Source of the DNA: an uncultured Bacteroides sp.
Lineage (GTDB): Bacteria > Bacteroidota > Bacteroidia > Cytophagales > Cyclobacteriaceae
Direction: 5' to 3'
NCBI GenBank assembly: GCA_902168185.1
Contig: CABHOV010000042.1
Coordinates: 49,405-113,404, forward strand
Length of the DNA stretch: 64,000 bases
Below the pieces are notes generated by a model. That model did not search any database, was not told the DNA's origin, and saw only the letters and a list, made by a program, of their open reading frames with translations. Made by a program: the position numbers and the translations under genes. This document shows positions 57,641 through 63,297 of this stretch, piece by piece; within the stretch, counting starts at the first letter, position 1, and each line of letters opens with the position of its first letter.

Positions 57641-57716
57641 TCGAGGTGGAAGGGATTGAACCCTCATGTACCAATTACGGTTTCGACACGATATAAGCGT
57701 GAGCCGATACACCTCG
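57641..57716 (-). ncRNA. tRNA-like element with normal acceptor and T arm (76 nt)
   Basis: Acceptor CGAGGTG/CACCTCG with discriminator A, and T arm GAGGG-TTCAATC-CCTTC, are clear. The middle forms CACG-CTTATAT-CGTG, whose loop would give anticodon TAT (Ile) after U33, and ACC-GTAATT-GGT. There is no room for a D arm, so it is either a D-armless tRNA-Ile or a tRNA mimic. Confidence 0.5.
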
Positions 57717-57726
57717 ATTTCAATAA

Positions 57727-57800
57727 CTCACCCGACTGGAATTGAACCAGCCACAAGAACTCCTTTTTGGATTTCCTCGCCCCCAGGGACATGCAGGTGT
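57727..57800 (-). ncRNA. tRNA-like element with normal T arm and A-rich loop (74 nt)
   Basis: T arm GCTGG-TTCAATT-CCAGT is canonical. The acceptor ACACCTG/CGGGTGA pairs in six of seven positions. The anticodon-position hairpin is GGAA.TCC/GGA.TTCT with an all-A loop and no U33, so it cannot read codons in a normal way. It may be a decayed tRNA or a mimic. Confidence 0.45.
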
Positions 57801-57805
57801 TATTA

Positions 57806-57879
57806 CGCAATCCGGCAGATCATTTACACGCGTGTGTAAACTCTTGCGCTATATATAGCACAACTGCCGGATATTTGCG
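57806..57879 (-). ncRNA. three-way-junction RNA with bulged closing helix
   Basis: Minus strand. CGCA-(AAT bulge)-ATCCGGCAG pairs with CTGCCGGAT-TGCG, a 13-bp helix interrupted by a 3-nt bulge. It closes two hairpins, TTGTGC/GCGCAA with loop TATATATA and TTTACAC/GTGTAAA. A long terminal helix with a small bulge is the general form of Ro60-binding Y RNA stems, but specific Ro contact bases were not checked. It overlaps the 3' end of tRNA-Asn by 2 nt. Confidence 0.45.
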
Positions 57880-57950
57880 GATATAGATGGGCACGATCCA
57901 CCGACCCAGGCGTTAACAGCGCCTTGCTCTACCAACTGAGCTATATATCC
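57878..57950 (-). tRNA. tRNA-Asn (GTT) with variant T-loop
   Basis: Minus strand, 73 nt with discriminator G. Acceptor GGATATA/TATATCC, classic D arm GCTCAGTTGGTAGAGC, anticodon arm AGGCG-CTGTTAA-CGCCT (anticodon GTT), variable GGGTC, T arm GGTGG-ATCGTGC-CCATC. The body is a normal tRNA-Asn except for the T-loop, which has A54 and T58. It is the most tRNA-like member of the array. The strong terminator just upstream leaves its promoter unclear. Confidence 0.75.
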
Positions 57951-57965
57951 TCTAAAAAAAACAAT

Positions 57966-57993
57966 AAAAAACCCCGGGAGATTGTCCCGGGGT
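57966..57993 (-). terminator. strong terminator of the 36-codon ORF
   Basis: ACCCCGGGA (57971-57979) and TCCCGGGGT (57985-57993) are exact complements around GATTG, with A-rich plus-strand sequence giving a long minus-strand U tract. It ends the transcript starting near 58150, upstream of the tRNA array. Confidence 0.85.
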
Positions 57994-58020
57994 CTACTTT
58001 GATATTCCGATTATATATTT

Positions 58021-58131
58021 CTATATATAGTCAAATCCACCCGGGGAAATCCAAAAATTCTTCTTCGGCATAAAGCGTACGCTATGCTGGCTTGAAGAAT
58101 TTGAATAAAATATGTTTATACCGGGTTTCAT
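58021..58131 (-). CDS. 36-aa small protein divergent from higBA
   Basis: MKPGINIFYSNSSSQHSVRF followed by MPKKNFWISPGGFDYI, ending in TAG. The ATG is 23 nt downstream of a perfect -7 box (TATATTTG, plus 58155-58162) and the gene ends 28 nt before a strong terminator, so it sits in a complete small transcription unit. No family is recognised; it is basic and has no signal peptide or membrane helix. Its promoter shares a palindrome with higBA. Confidence 0.5.
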   Translation of the reverse strand: MKPGINIFYSNSSSQHSVRFMPKKNFWISPGGFDYI

Positions 58132-58154
58132 TTCGTTCTTATCTAATTGTGATG

Positions 58155-58214
58155 CAAATATAGAATAACTTTTAATATGTTACCCAGTGGGTAACAATAT
58201 TTTTTTTACTTTTG
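58155..58214. promoter_or_regulatory. divergent promoters around a GTTACCC/GGGTAAC palindrome
   Basis: Minus-strand -7 box TATATTTG (58155-58162) and plus-strand -7 box TACTTTTG (58207-58214) point away from each other. Between them lies the perfect palindrome GTTACCC-AGT-GGGTAAC (58179-58195), covering the -33 position of both promoters, neither of which has a proper TTG. This is the expected position for a HigA-type antitoxin operator, so HigA may control both units. Confidence 0.65.
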
Positions 58215-58245
58215 CATCCCTCAACTATAACACGTTGAAATTTTC

Positions 58246-58518
58246 ATGATCGTATCGATTCGTCATAGTACATTAAAAAGCCTCTTTGAGAAAGGAGCAG
58301 CTCCTGGTATATCCGGAGAGTTGAAAGGCTCTTTATTACTATGGCTTTCCGTGATCCACGCCGCAAATGATCCACGCGATCTTTCAATCAACAATGTCAG
58401 TGCCCTGGAAGAAGACACTGCAGGGTATCGCCTTGCAATACCAGGCATCGGAACATTTTCGTTTCGTTTTGTTGACGGAGAGATACGGCAGTTAAATTTT
58501 AAGAAGGAACCAAACTAA
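58246..58518 (+). CDS. higB: HigB-family toxin
   Basis: A 90-aa RelE-superfamily mRNA interferase. LKSLFEKGAAPGISGELKGS near the N-terminus and GIGTFSFRFVDGEIRQLNF near the end match HigB (the .W.I.F.F.DG. core in a diverged form). The usual basic catalytic residues are not all obvious. Toxin first and antitoxin second is the HigBA order. The higA start is 6 nt after its stop. Confidence 0.8.
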   Translation: MIVSIRHSTLKSLFEKGAAPGISGELKGSLLLWLSVIHAANDPRDLSINNVSALEEDTAGYRLAIPGIGTFSFRFVDGEIRQLNFKKEPN

Positions 58519-58524
58519 GTATCT

Positions 58525-58833
58525 ATGTCACGCATGCACAGCCCTGCTCACCCCGGCCAGATCCTTGAAGAGCTATATATAAAGCCTCATCAACTGGCCA
58601 TCACGGAAGTGGCGGGAGCACTGGGTATTGCGCGTAAAAATCTGTATGCTATATTAAAAGGAGACTATGCTATATCTGTAGAAATGGCCTTTAAGCTCAG
58701 CAAAGCCTTCGACACCACTCCGGAATTCTGGCTACAGGCACAACTCCACTTTGATCTGGCAAAAGGATATAAAGAATCTGCAAGCATGAAAATAAAAAGC
58801 CTGATTCCGAAATCTACCAAAAACGTTAAATAG
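58525..58833 (+). CDS. higA: HigA-family antitoxin
   Basis: A 102-aa protein with an XRE-type helix-turn-helix: HPGQILEELYIKPHQLAITE and VAGALGIARKNLYAILKGDY, then FKLSKAFDTTPEFWLQAQLHF, the standard HigA sequence. It neutralises HigB and represses its own promoter, very likely through the 58179-58195 palindrome. It converges on the WYL-PhyH gene, with an 8-nt overlap of the 3' ends. Confidence 0.88.
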   Translation: MSRMHSPAHPGQILEELYIKPHQLAITEVAGALGIARKNLYAILKGDYAISVEMAFKLSKAFDTTPEFWLQAQLHFDLAKGYKESASMKIKSLIPKSTKNVK

Positions 58834-60562
58834 AATTTATCTCTTGTTTCTCGGCCCATTGTAATCCTCCGGGCAACTCCACAGTATTAAATTCAAGATG
58901 TATAACCCTCCGGTGCCTCTGACTGGTTGCCTTGGATGAAGAGTGAAGCAGCAAGGGTTTCATGATCTGTATACCACACGCTTCTACATCACATATATAA
59001 GGAATACTGTTCTGTGATATCAGGCTTATTTCATCATCCGAAAGTTTCTTGTTATGCGAACCTGGTATAACTTTTAACGCGCCATTTGTTTCATCGGTAT
59101 CATCCAGGTGTATGCGGATTGTAAATGTACTCTTGAGAACTTCTTCCGGAGGACAAACGCCATGCACTCCAAACTTTTTCGTCCAGCCTGTAAACCCTTC
59201 CTGTTCAATCTTCGTACTCACATTTATAGTAAGATCCTGATGCCAGGTAACGTACCAATTGGAATCAGGTGTTTTATCAAAGTAAATAGCCTTGGTTAAG
59301 AATAAGTCGGGATTGATCTTGTCTATAATCTGCAACATGTTCGCATTGAAGATTATTTCTTTTAATTCAGGAATTTCCTGCAAAAGATTACGGATTGCAT
59401 GTGTATCCTCAGGAAGATCGTTGATTTTAAAATAACTCGAAATTTGTCCTCGTAGAGTAGTAATTTCTTTTTTACTATATACATGACGCAAAATCATAAA
59501 GCCTTTGTGCGTCAGCTTTCCAAGACTGCTTTGCAGAGAAGCGCTGCTGAATTCGTATTGATACAGATCCAGTGCGCGCGCAAATATATCTTTAATTCTT
59601 CGCTTCAATCTTTCAGGCGCAAGTACTTTTACACGTTCACCGAATCCCAATATTTCTCTTTCCAATTCGAAGTTTAGCTGAACACGTAACGAAATAATAA
59701 CACCATCCTTTAACGTCTCTACAACTTCCTGTGAATGGTGCAAGGGCTTGGTAAGTATATAAGGAGCCGTTTCCAGATCAGCTTGCAACAAAACTTCTTC
59801 CACCGGCCCGTTCGGATTTACAGTCACGCCAACAACATCGTGAAGAAAGTTGGGCAAATTAAAATCGTCCTTGGAAACATACCGAACATCGCATTCGCCA
59901 ATACTGACTATACGATCCAGCGCTAAGGTAAGTATAGGCGTGTTCTTTTTCTTTACGCCTATCACAAACCAACGGTTCCTATACTCCTTTAAGTAATAAG
60001 GATGAAAGTGAAATGTACTGGAAGCTCTCGCTTTAAATGACTGGTAACAAAGTTCCAGTGCACACTTCTTGATGATGGCTTGATATAGTATATCGATATA
60101 CTCGAGTCCCCTCAGATTATCATTCTTTTCAAAATCGATAACCGGCTCCTGGTTTGTTTTGGCAGCATATATTTTATTTTCCAGGCGTTGCACCATACCG
60201 CTTAACTCCTGAAAGTGACTGAATCCTTTAAATTGACGAAGGATCTCAACTACTTCTGTGAGTTTACCCAAATCCTGATCCGTCAGTGGTATATTGGTTA
60301 TCGAGTAATCCGGGTCTTCATAACGATAATATTTTTTTTCTTCTACTACTATAGGAGCGTTATATCCCAGCTTATCACTGCGCATCATCTGGATATCCAT
60401 CTGTACCGTACGCTTGCTCACACCTTTATCTATGCCTTCATATTCATATAGAGTATCCGAGCAAGCCTCCACAAGGTCTTCCAAAGTCCAGCGTCTATAT
60501 CTGTTCTTCAGGCAATTATCTATTGTTCTATAGCGGATAAGCGCGTTACGGTTGACAGGCAT
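58826..60562 (-). CDS. WYL-domain transcriptional regulator fused to a PhyH-type dioxygenase
   Basis: A 578-aa fusion. An N-terminal helix-turn-helix (GVSKRTVQMDIQMMRSDKLG, residues 47-66) and a WYL ligand-binding domain (FHFHPYYLKEYRNRWFVIGV at 184-203 and its C-terminal extension to about 335) are followed by a phytanoyl-CoA dioxygenase-like Fe(II)/2-oxoglutarate domain (about 345-565). Iron ligands fit H441 and D443 in TWHQDLTINV and H540 in PLLLHSSSKA, with Arg552 for 2-oxoglutarate. WYL regulators often sense nucleic-acid ligands in stress and defence loci. It is divergent from Ro60 by 97 nt and is the best candidate for binding the shared operator. Confidence 0.88.
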   Translation of the reverse strand: MPVNRNALIRYRTIDNCLKNRYRRWTLEDLVEACSDTLYEYEGIDKGVSKRTVQMDIQMMRSDKLGYNAPIVVEEKKYYRYEDPDYSITNIPLTDQDLGKLTEVVEILRQFKGFSHFQELSGMVQRLENKIYAAKTNQEPVIDFEKNDNLRGLEYIDILYQAIIKKCALELCYQSFKARASSTFHFHPYYLKEYRNRWFVIGVKKKNTPILTLALDRIVSIGECDVRYVSKDDFNLPNFLHDVVGVTVNPNGPVEEVLLQADLETAPYILTKPLHHSQEVVETLKDGVIISLRVQLNFELEREILGFGERVKVLAPERLKRRIKDIFARALDLYQYEFSSASLQSSLGKLTHKGFMILRHVYSKKEITTLRGQISSYFKINDLPEDTHAIRNLLQEIPELKEIIFNANMLQIIDKINPDLFLTKAIYFDKTPDSNWYVTWHQDLTINVSTKIEQEGFTGWTKKFGVHGVCPPEEVLKSTFTIRIHLDDTDETNGALKVIPGSHNKKLSDDEISLISQNSIPYICDVEACGIQIMKPLLLHSSSKATSQRHRRVIHLEFNTVELPGGLQWAEKQEINSI

Positions 60563-60597
60563 TGTAAAAATTTTCAGAAAAGACGGAAAAAAAATTC

Positions 60598-60635
60598 ACT
60601 ACGCAAAAAGGCTGCGCAGTAGCCCTGCTATTTTG
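60598..60635 (+). promoter_or_regulatory. operator and promoter of the Ro60 gene
   Basis: ACTACGCA (60598-60605), 7 nt, TGCGCAGT (60613-60620) is an inverted repeat with one mismatch. Seven nt later CTATTTTG (60628-60635) stands at the -7 box. The same element with the same spacing precedes rtcB 2 at 63251-63288. No TTG lies at -33, which the operator covers, so the promoter probably needs an activator. Confidence 0.7.
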
Positions 60636-60659
60636 AATCGTTAATTAAATGTAAGGGTT

Positions 60660-62189
60660 ATGAGATTCAATGTATTCCGCAAGGCAAAAAAGGCTGTAAC
60701 AAACTACGAAGGCGCAAAGGCATTCAAGATGGATGTACGCACAGATTTATATAGTGCGGTAGTTACAACATCCCTTAGCGATAAGTTTTATGAGTCTGCT
60801 GATAACCGCGTGGATCGTATCCGCGCATTGATCGCTAAAAACGATCCGGCATTTGTAGCCCAGCTTGCTATCTATACCCGTTCTAAAATGTATATGCGTA
60901 GTATGCCGTTGGTATTGGCCGTAGAGCTTGCAAAGATTCCATCTACGAATGGAGTTGTACGCAAAGCAGTAAAAGGTGTAGTACAACGTGCCGATGAGAT
61001 CACGGAGTTGCTGGCATACTATCAAGTGGCAAACCAACGCACGGGTACAAAAAAACTGAATAAGCTTTCCAAGCAGATTCAGCATGGACTTTCTGATGCA
61101 TTCAATCGGTTCGATGAATACCAATTTGCTAAATACAATCGGGCCGCTGAAATCAAGTTGAAAGATGCGTTGTTTCTGGTTCACCCAAAAGCAGCGAATG
61201 AAATACAGCAAGGTATATTTGATAAGATTGCTAAAGATATACTGGAGATTCCATACACCTGGGAGACAACGTTATCGGCGCTTGGTCAAAAGAAATTCGC
61301 GAATGAGCTTGAAAAACAAAATGCTTTCAGGACTACGTGGGAACAATTGATCTTCAGTAAAAAGCTTGGCTATATGGCCTTGCTCCGCAACCTGCGAAAT
61401 ATACTGGAGGCCGGAGTTTCTGTTGAAGCTATAGATCATGTATGCGCGACTTTGTCCAATGGTCATGCCGTTGCCCAAGCGAAACAGTTACCATTCCGGT
61501 TCCTGGCTGCATACCGTGAAGTAAAAGTTCTGCAATCAGAGTTCGTTCCAAAAGTACTTGATGCCTTGGAGCTGGCTGTTGAACATAGCGCTATAAATAT
61601 ACGTGGGTTTAAAAGTAATACTTCTGTAGTTATAGCGTGTGATGTATCCGGATCTATGCAAAAGTCTATTTCTGCCAAAAGCAAAATAATGAACTATGAC
61701 ATAGGACTGATGTTGGGCATGCTGTTACAGTCACGTTGTGAACGCGTGCAGGCCGGTATATTTGGCGATACATGGAAAATCATTCATGCATCCAGGAGAA
61801 ATATACTCGCTAATGTACAGGAGTTTTATGAACGCGAAGGTGAAGTAGGCTATGCTACCAATGGATACCTGGTACTGAAAGACTTGATAAACCGGGGCCA
61901 GGTGGTGGATAAGATTATGCTGTTCACGGATTGCCAATTATGGAACAGCAACGTCGTTGATCCTGTACTGCAGCATAGCATTACTTCTTTATGGATGCAA
62001 TACAAAAAGCTTGCTCCAGCCGCACGGTTGTATTTATTCGATCTGGCAGGCTATGGTAATACCCCTATCGATATTCGTAACGATGATGTATACCTGATTG
62101 CTGGATGGTCTGATAAAATCTTCGATGTATTAAAAGCATTGGAAGATGGCGAGAGTGCCCTCGCTGAAATTGAAAAAATAGAATTGTAA
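60660..62189 (+). CDS. rsr: Ro60-family (TROVE domain) RNA-binding protein
   Basis: A 509-aa Ro60 orthologue. The TROVE HEAT-repeat ring that binds Y RNA and misfolded RNA 3' ends covers about residues 20-310 (IRALIAKNDPAFVAQLAIYT, LPFRFLAAYREVKVLQSEFV). The C-terminal von Willebrand A domain has the metal-binding MIDAS DVSGS (328-332) in VVIACDVSGSMQKS. Bacterial Ro60 (Rsr) works with Y RNAs and nucleases in RNA decay and stress survival, and rsr is often linked to rtcB, as here. Three Y-like RNA units follow in the same transcript direction. Confidence 0.93.
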   Translation: MRFNVFRKAKKAVTNYEGAKAFKMDVRTDLYSAVVTTSLSDKFYESADNRVDRIRALIAKNDPAFVAQLAIYTRSKMYMRSMPLVLAVELAKIPSTNGVVRKAVKGVVQRADEITELLAYYQVANQRTGTKKLNKLSKQIQHGLSDAFNRFDEYQFAKYNRAAEIKLKDALFLVHPKAANEIQQGIFDKIAKDILEIPYTWETTLSALGQKKFANELEKQNAFRTTWEQLIFSKKLGYMALLRNLRNILEAGVSVEAIDHVCATLSNGHAVAQAKQLPFRFLAAYREVKVLQSEFVPKVLDALELAVEHSAINIRGFKSNTSVVIACDVSGSMQKSISAKSKIMNYDIGLMLGMLLQSRCERVQAGIFGDTWKIIHASRRNILANVQEFYEREGEVGYATNGYLVLKDLINRGQVVDKIMLFTDCQLWNSNVVDPVLQHSITSLWMQYKKLAPAARLYLFDLAGYGNTPIDIRNDDVYLIAGWSDKIFDVLKALEDGESALAEIEKIEL

Positions 62190-62197
62190 AAAGCTGC

Positions 62198-62223
62198 CCT
62201 CCCCTTCTGATGTGAAGGGGAGG
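62198..62223 (+). other. 10-bp hairpin after the Ro60 stop, without U tract
   Basis: CCTCCCCTTC (62198-62207) and GAAGGGGAGG (62214-62223) are exact complements around TGATGT. TTAAAAAG follows, not a T run, so transcription can continue into the ncRNAs; it may protect or process the mRNA end. Confidence 0.6.
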
Positions 62224-62247
62224 TTAAAAAGAAATTAAACAAACGAG

Positions 62248-62346
62248 GATGTCGTAGAAGCGGGTTACTTCGCTGCAACTAAGGGGAGGAATCACATATC
62301 CGTCCTGTACGGAAAAGTGTTCCGGGTTCGAATCCCGGCCAGCAAG
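62248..62346 (+). ncRNA. Y-RNA-like unit 1 with tRNA-like T arm
   Basis: GATGTCGTA (62248-62256), 11 nt, CTTCG (62268-62272) is the first copy of the shared motif and forms a GAAG/CTTC hairpin. It is followed by a tRNA-like module: acceptor TT-GCTG (with a bulged C) against CAGCAA, TCCG/CGGA hairpin in the anticodon position, and a perfect T arm CCGGG-TTCGAAT-CCCGG (62322-62338). A Ro-type stem next to a tRNA-like domain is the plan of bacterial YrlA-type Y RNAs. Ends are estimated. Confidence 0.6.
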
Positions 62347-62383
62347 CCCCTATACTTGCTTCGCCTTTACTCCTTGGTTTTTA

Positions 62384-62447
62384 AGATATGAGAGATGCCG
62401 TAGAATGGAAATTCTTCGTGGCGACCATTGGTTCGAATCCAATATCT
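62384..62447 (+). ncRNA. Y-RNA-like unit 2, compact
   Basis: Acceptor-like AGATAT/ATATCT encloses GATGCCGTA (62394-62402), 11 nt, CTTCG (62414-62418), which folds as AGAAT-GGAA-ATTCT, and a canonical T arm ATTGG-TTCGAAT-CCAAT (62427-62443). It is a two-armed tRNA mimic of about 64 nt. A small hairpin ATCTGA/TCAGAT follows it. Confidence 0.6.
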
Positions 62448-62493
62448 GATTCTATCAGATTGAATCCATACGAACATCGCTCTTTCATAAAAA

Positions 62494-62550
62494 GGTGCCG
62501 TACATGAGAGTTACTTCGACTGTAAATCAAAAGCCTCTTATGGTCTTTTT
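62494..62550 (+). ncRNA. Y-RNA-like unit 3 without T arm
   Basis: GGTGCCGTA (62494-62502), 11 nt, CTTCG (62514-62518) is the third copy. CATGAGAG (62503-62510) pairs with CTCTTATG (62535-62542), followed by TCTTTTT, so it may double as an intrinsic terminator. No T-loop is present. Confidence 0.5.
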
Positions 62551-62577
62551 GCCCTTTAAAATATTTTCATGAAAACC

Positions 62578-62603
62578 AGTGCCGCTGAATCGCGGCACTT
62601 TTT
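62578..62603 (+). terminator. terminator of the Ro60-ncRNA transcript
   Basis: AGTGCCGC (62578-62585) and GCGGCACT (62592-62599) pair around a 6-nt loop, followed by T5-A-TTT. Confidence 0.85.
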
Positions 62604-62787
62604 ATTTCTTCGGCTGACGGATGCCGTTGTTCGCATTCTCCTTCTTCCTGACAGAAAGGTATATAGAACGCTAAAAAATATACTGACGATTCTGTTTACT
62701 TGAATCTCGGTTGATTTCTTTTGGATGTAATAATTTACACGCAAAATAATCCCGGTTCGAACAGAAATTTAAACCTGCGTGTTGATT
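62604..62787. other. non-coding stretch with an isolated T-loop-like sequence
   Basis: No gene seen. CCCGGTTCGAACAG (62752-62765) resembles a T-loop with one stem strand but lacks the complementary strand, so it may be a remnant of another tRNA-like unit. Confidence 0.3.
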
Positions 62788-62940
62788 TTACTGATTGAAG
62801 GTTTTGCGTTCTCCATATTGAAGTTTGTTATAGTGCTTCAATTTCTTTTTACCATTCGATGTTCTGTACGCAGGTTTGTCGGAATGGCACGCTGAAAGAG
62901 CGATGGCCATAACAAATATTGCAGCGAGGATTTTTTTCAT
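62788..62940 (-). CDS. small lipoprotein, 50 aa
   Basis: MKKILAAIFVMAIALSAC is a complete lipoprotein signal with the lipobox Cys at 18; the mature part is only 33 residues, rich in Lys, Asn and Tyr (KKKLKHYNKLQYGERKTFNQ). The -7 box TACCTTTG (plus 62966-62973) lies 25 nt before the ATG. It is too short for most gene finders but looks genuine. No family recognised. Confidence 0.6.
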   Translation of the reverse strand: MKKILAAIFVMAIALSACHSDKPAYRTSNGKKKLKHYNKLQYGERKTFNQ

Positions 62941-63250
62941 GAGTTATCACGTTTTTTCCAGTACACAAAGGTATCAATCAATTTGTGTTATTCAGTAATT
63001 GGCTTGCCGCTTCCGGAAGATATTCTCGATTGTCCGCATCTTTTAACTTCGCTTTGGCAAAAAAGGACAAAGAACCTTTATTGCGATGCTGAATATTACA
63101 AGGCAAATAAACTTGAAAGTGACTATAGATACGCTTCCCGTACCTTCATACACGGGCACGATTTTCACGATGCTTAGTTTTAAGAATGCTATAAGAAAAT
63201 CGAATCTCATATCCTGATAAGGGATTGTAAAAAAATCAAATAAAAAATTT
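62941..63250. other. intergenic region upstream of rtcB 2
   Basis: It contains the small-lipoprotein promoter. A 64-codon plus frame (62983-63177) is open but has no recognisable features, promoter or ribosome site. The 3' part is A-rich and leads into the operator at 63251. Confidence 0.4.
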
Positions 63251-63288
63251 ACTACGCAGAAAGATTGCGCACTCACGTTTCACCTTTG
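63251..63288 (+). promoter_or_regulatory. operator and promoter of rtcB 2
   Basis: ACTACGCA (63251-63258), 7 nt, TGCGCACT (63266-63273), then 7 nt, then CACCTTTG (63281-63288) as -7 box. It copies the Ro60 element at 60598-60635 in sequence, spacing and the preceding A-rich TTYACT context. Confidence 0.7.
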
Positions 63289-63297
63289 TTTCAACAA

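Noticed and set aside
56714..58245. CRISPR array
   Set aside because: Repeated short hairpins occur, but there are no equal-length direct repeats with spacers and no cas genes.
62983..63177. 64-codon plus-strand frame before rtcB 2
   Set aside because: No signal, motif, promoter or ribosome site, and the minus strand here carries the promoter of the small lipoprotein.
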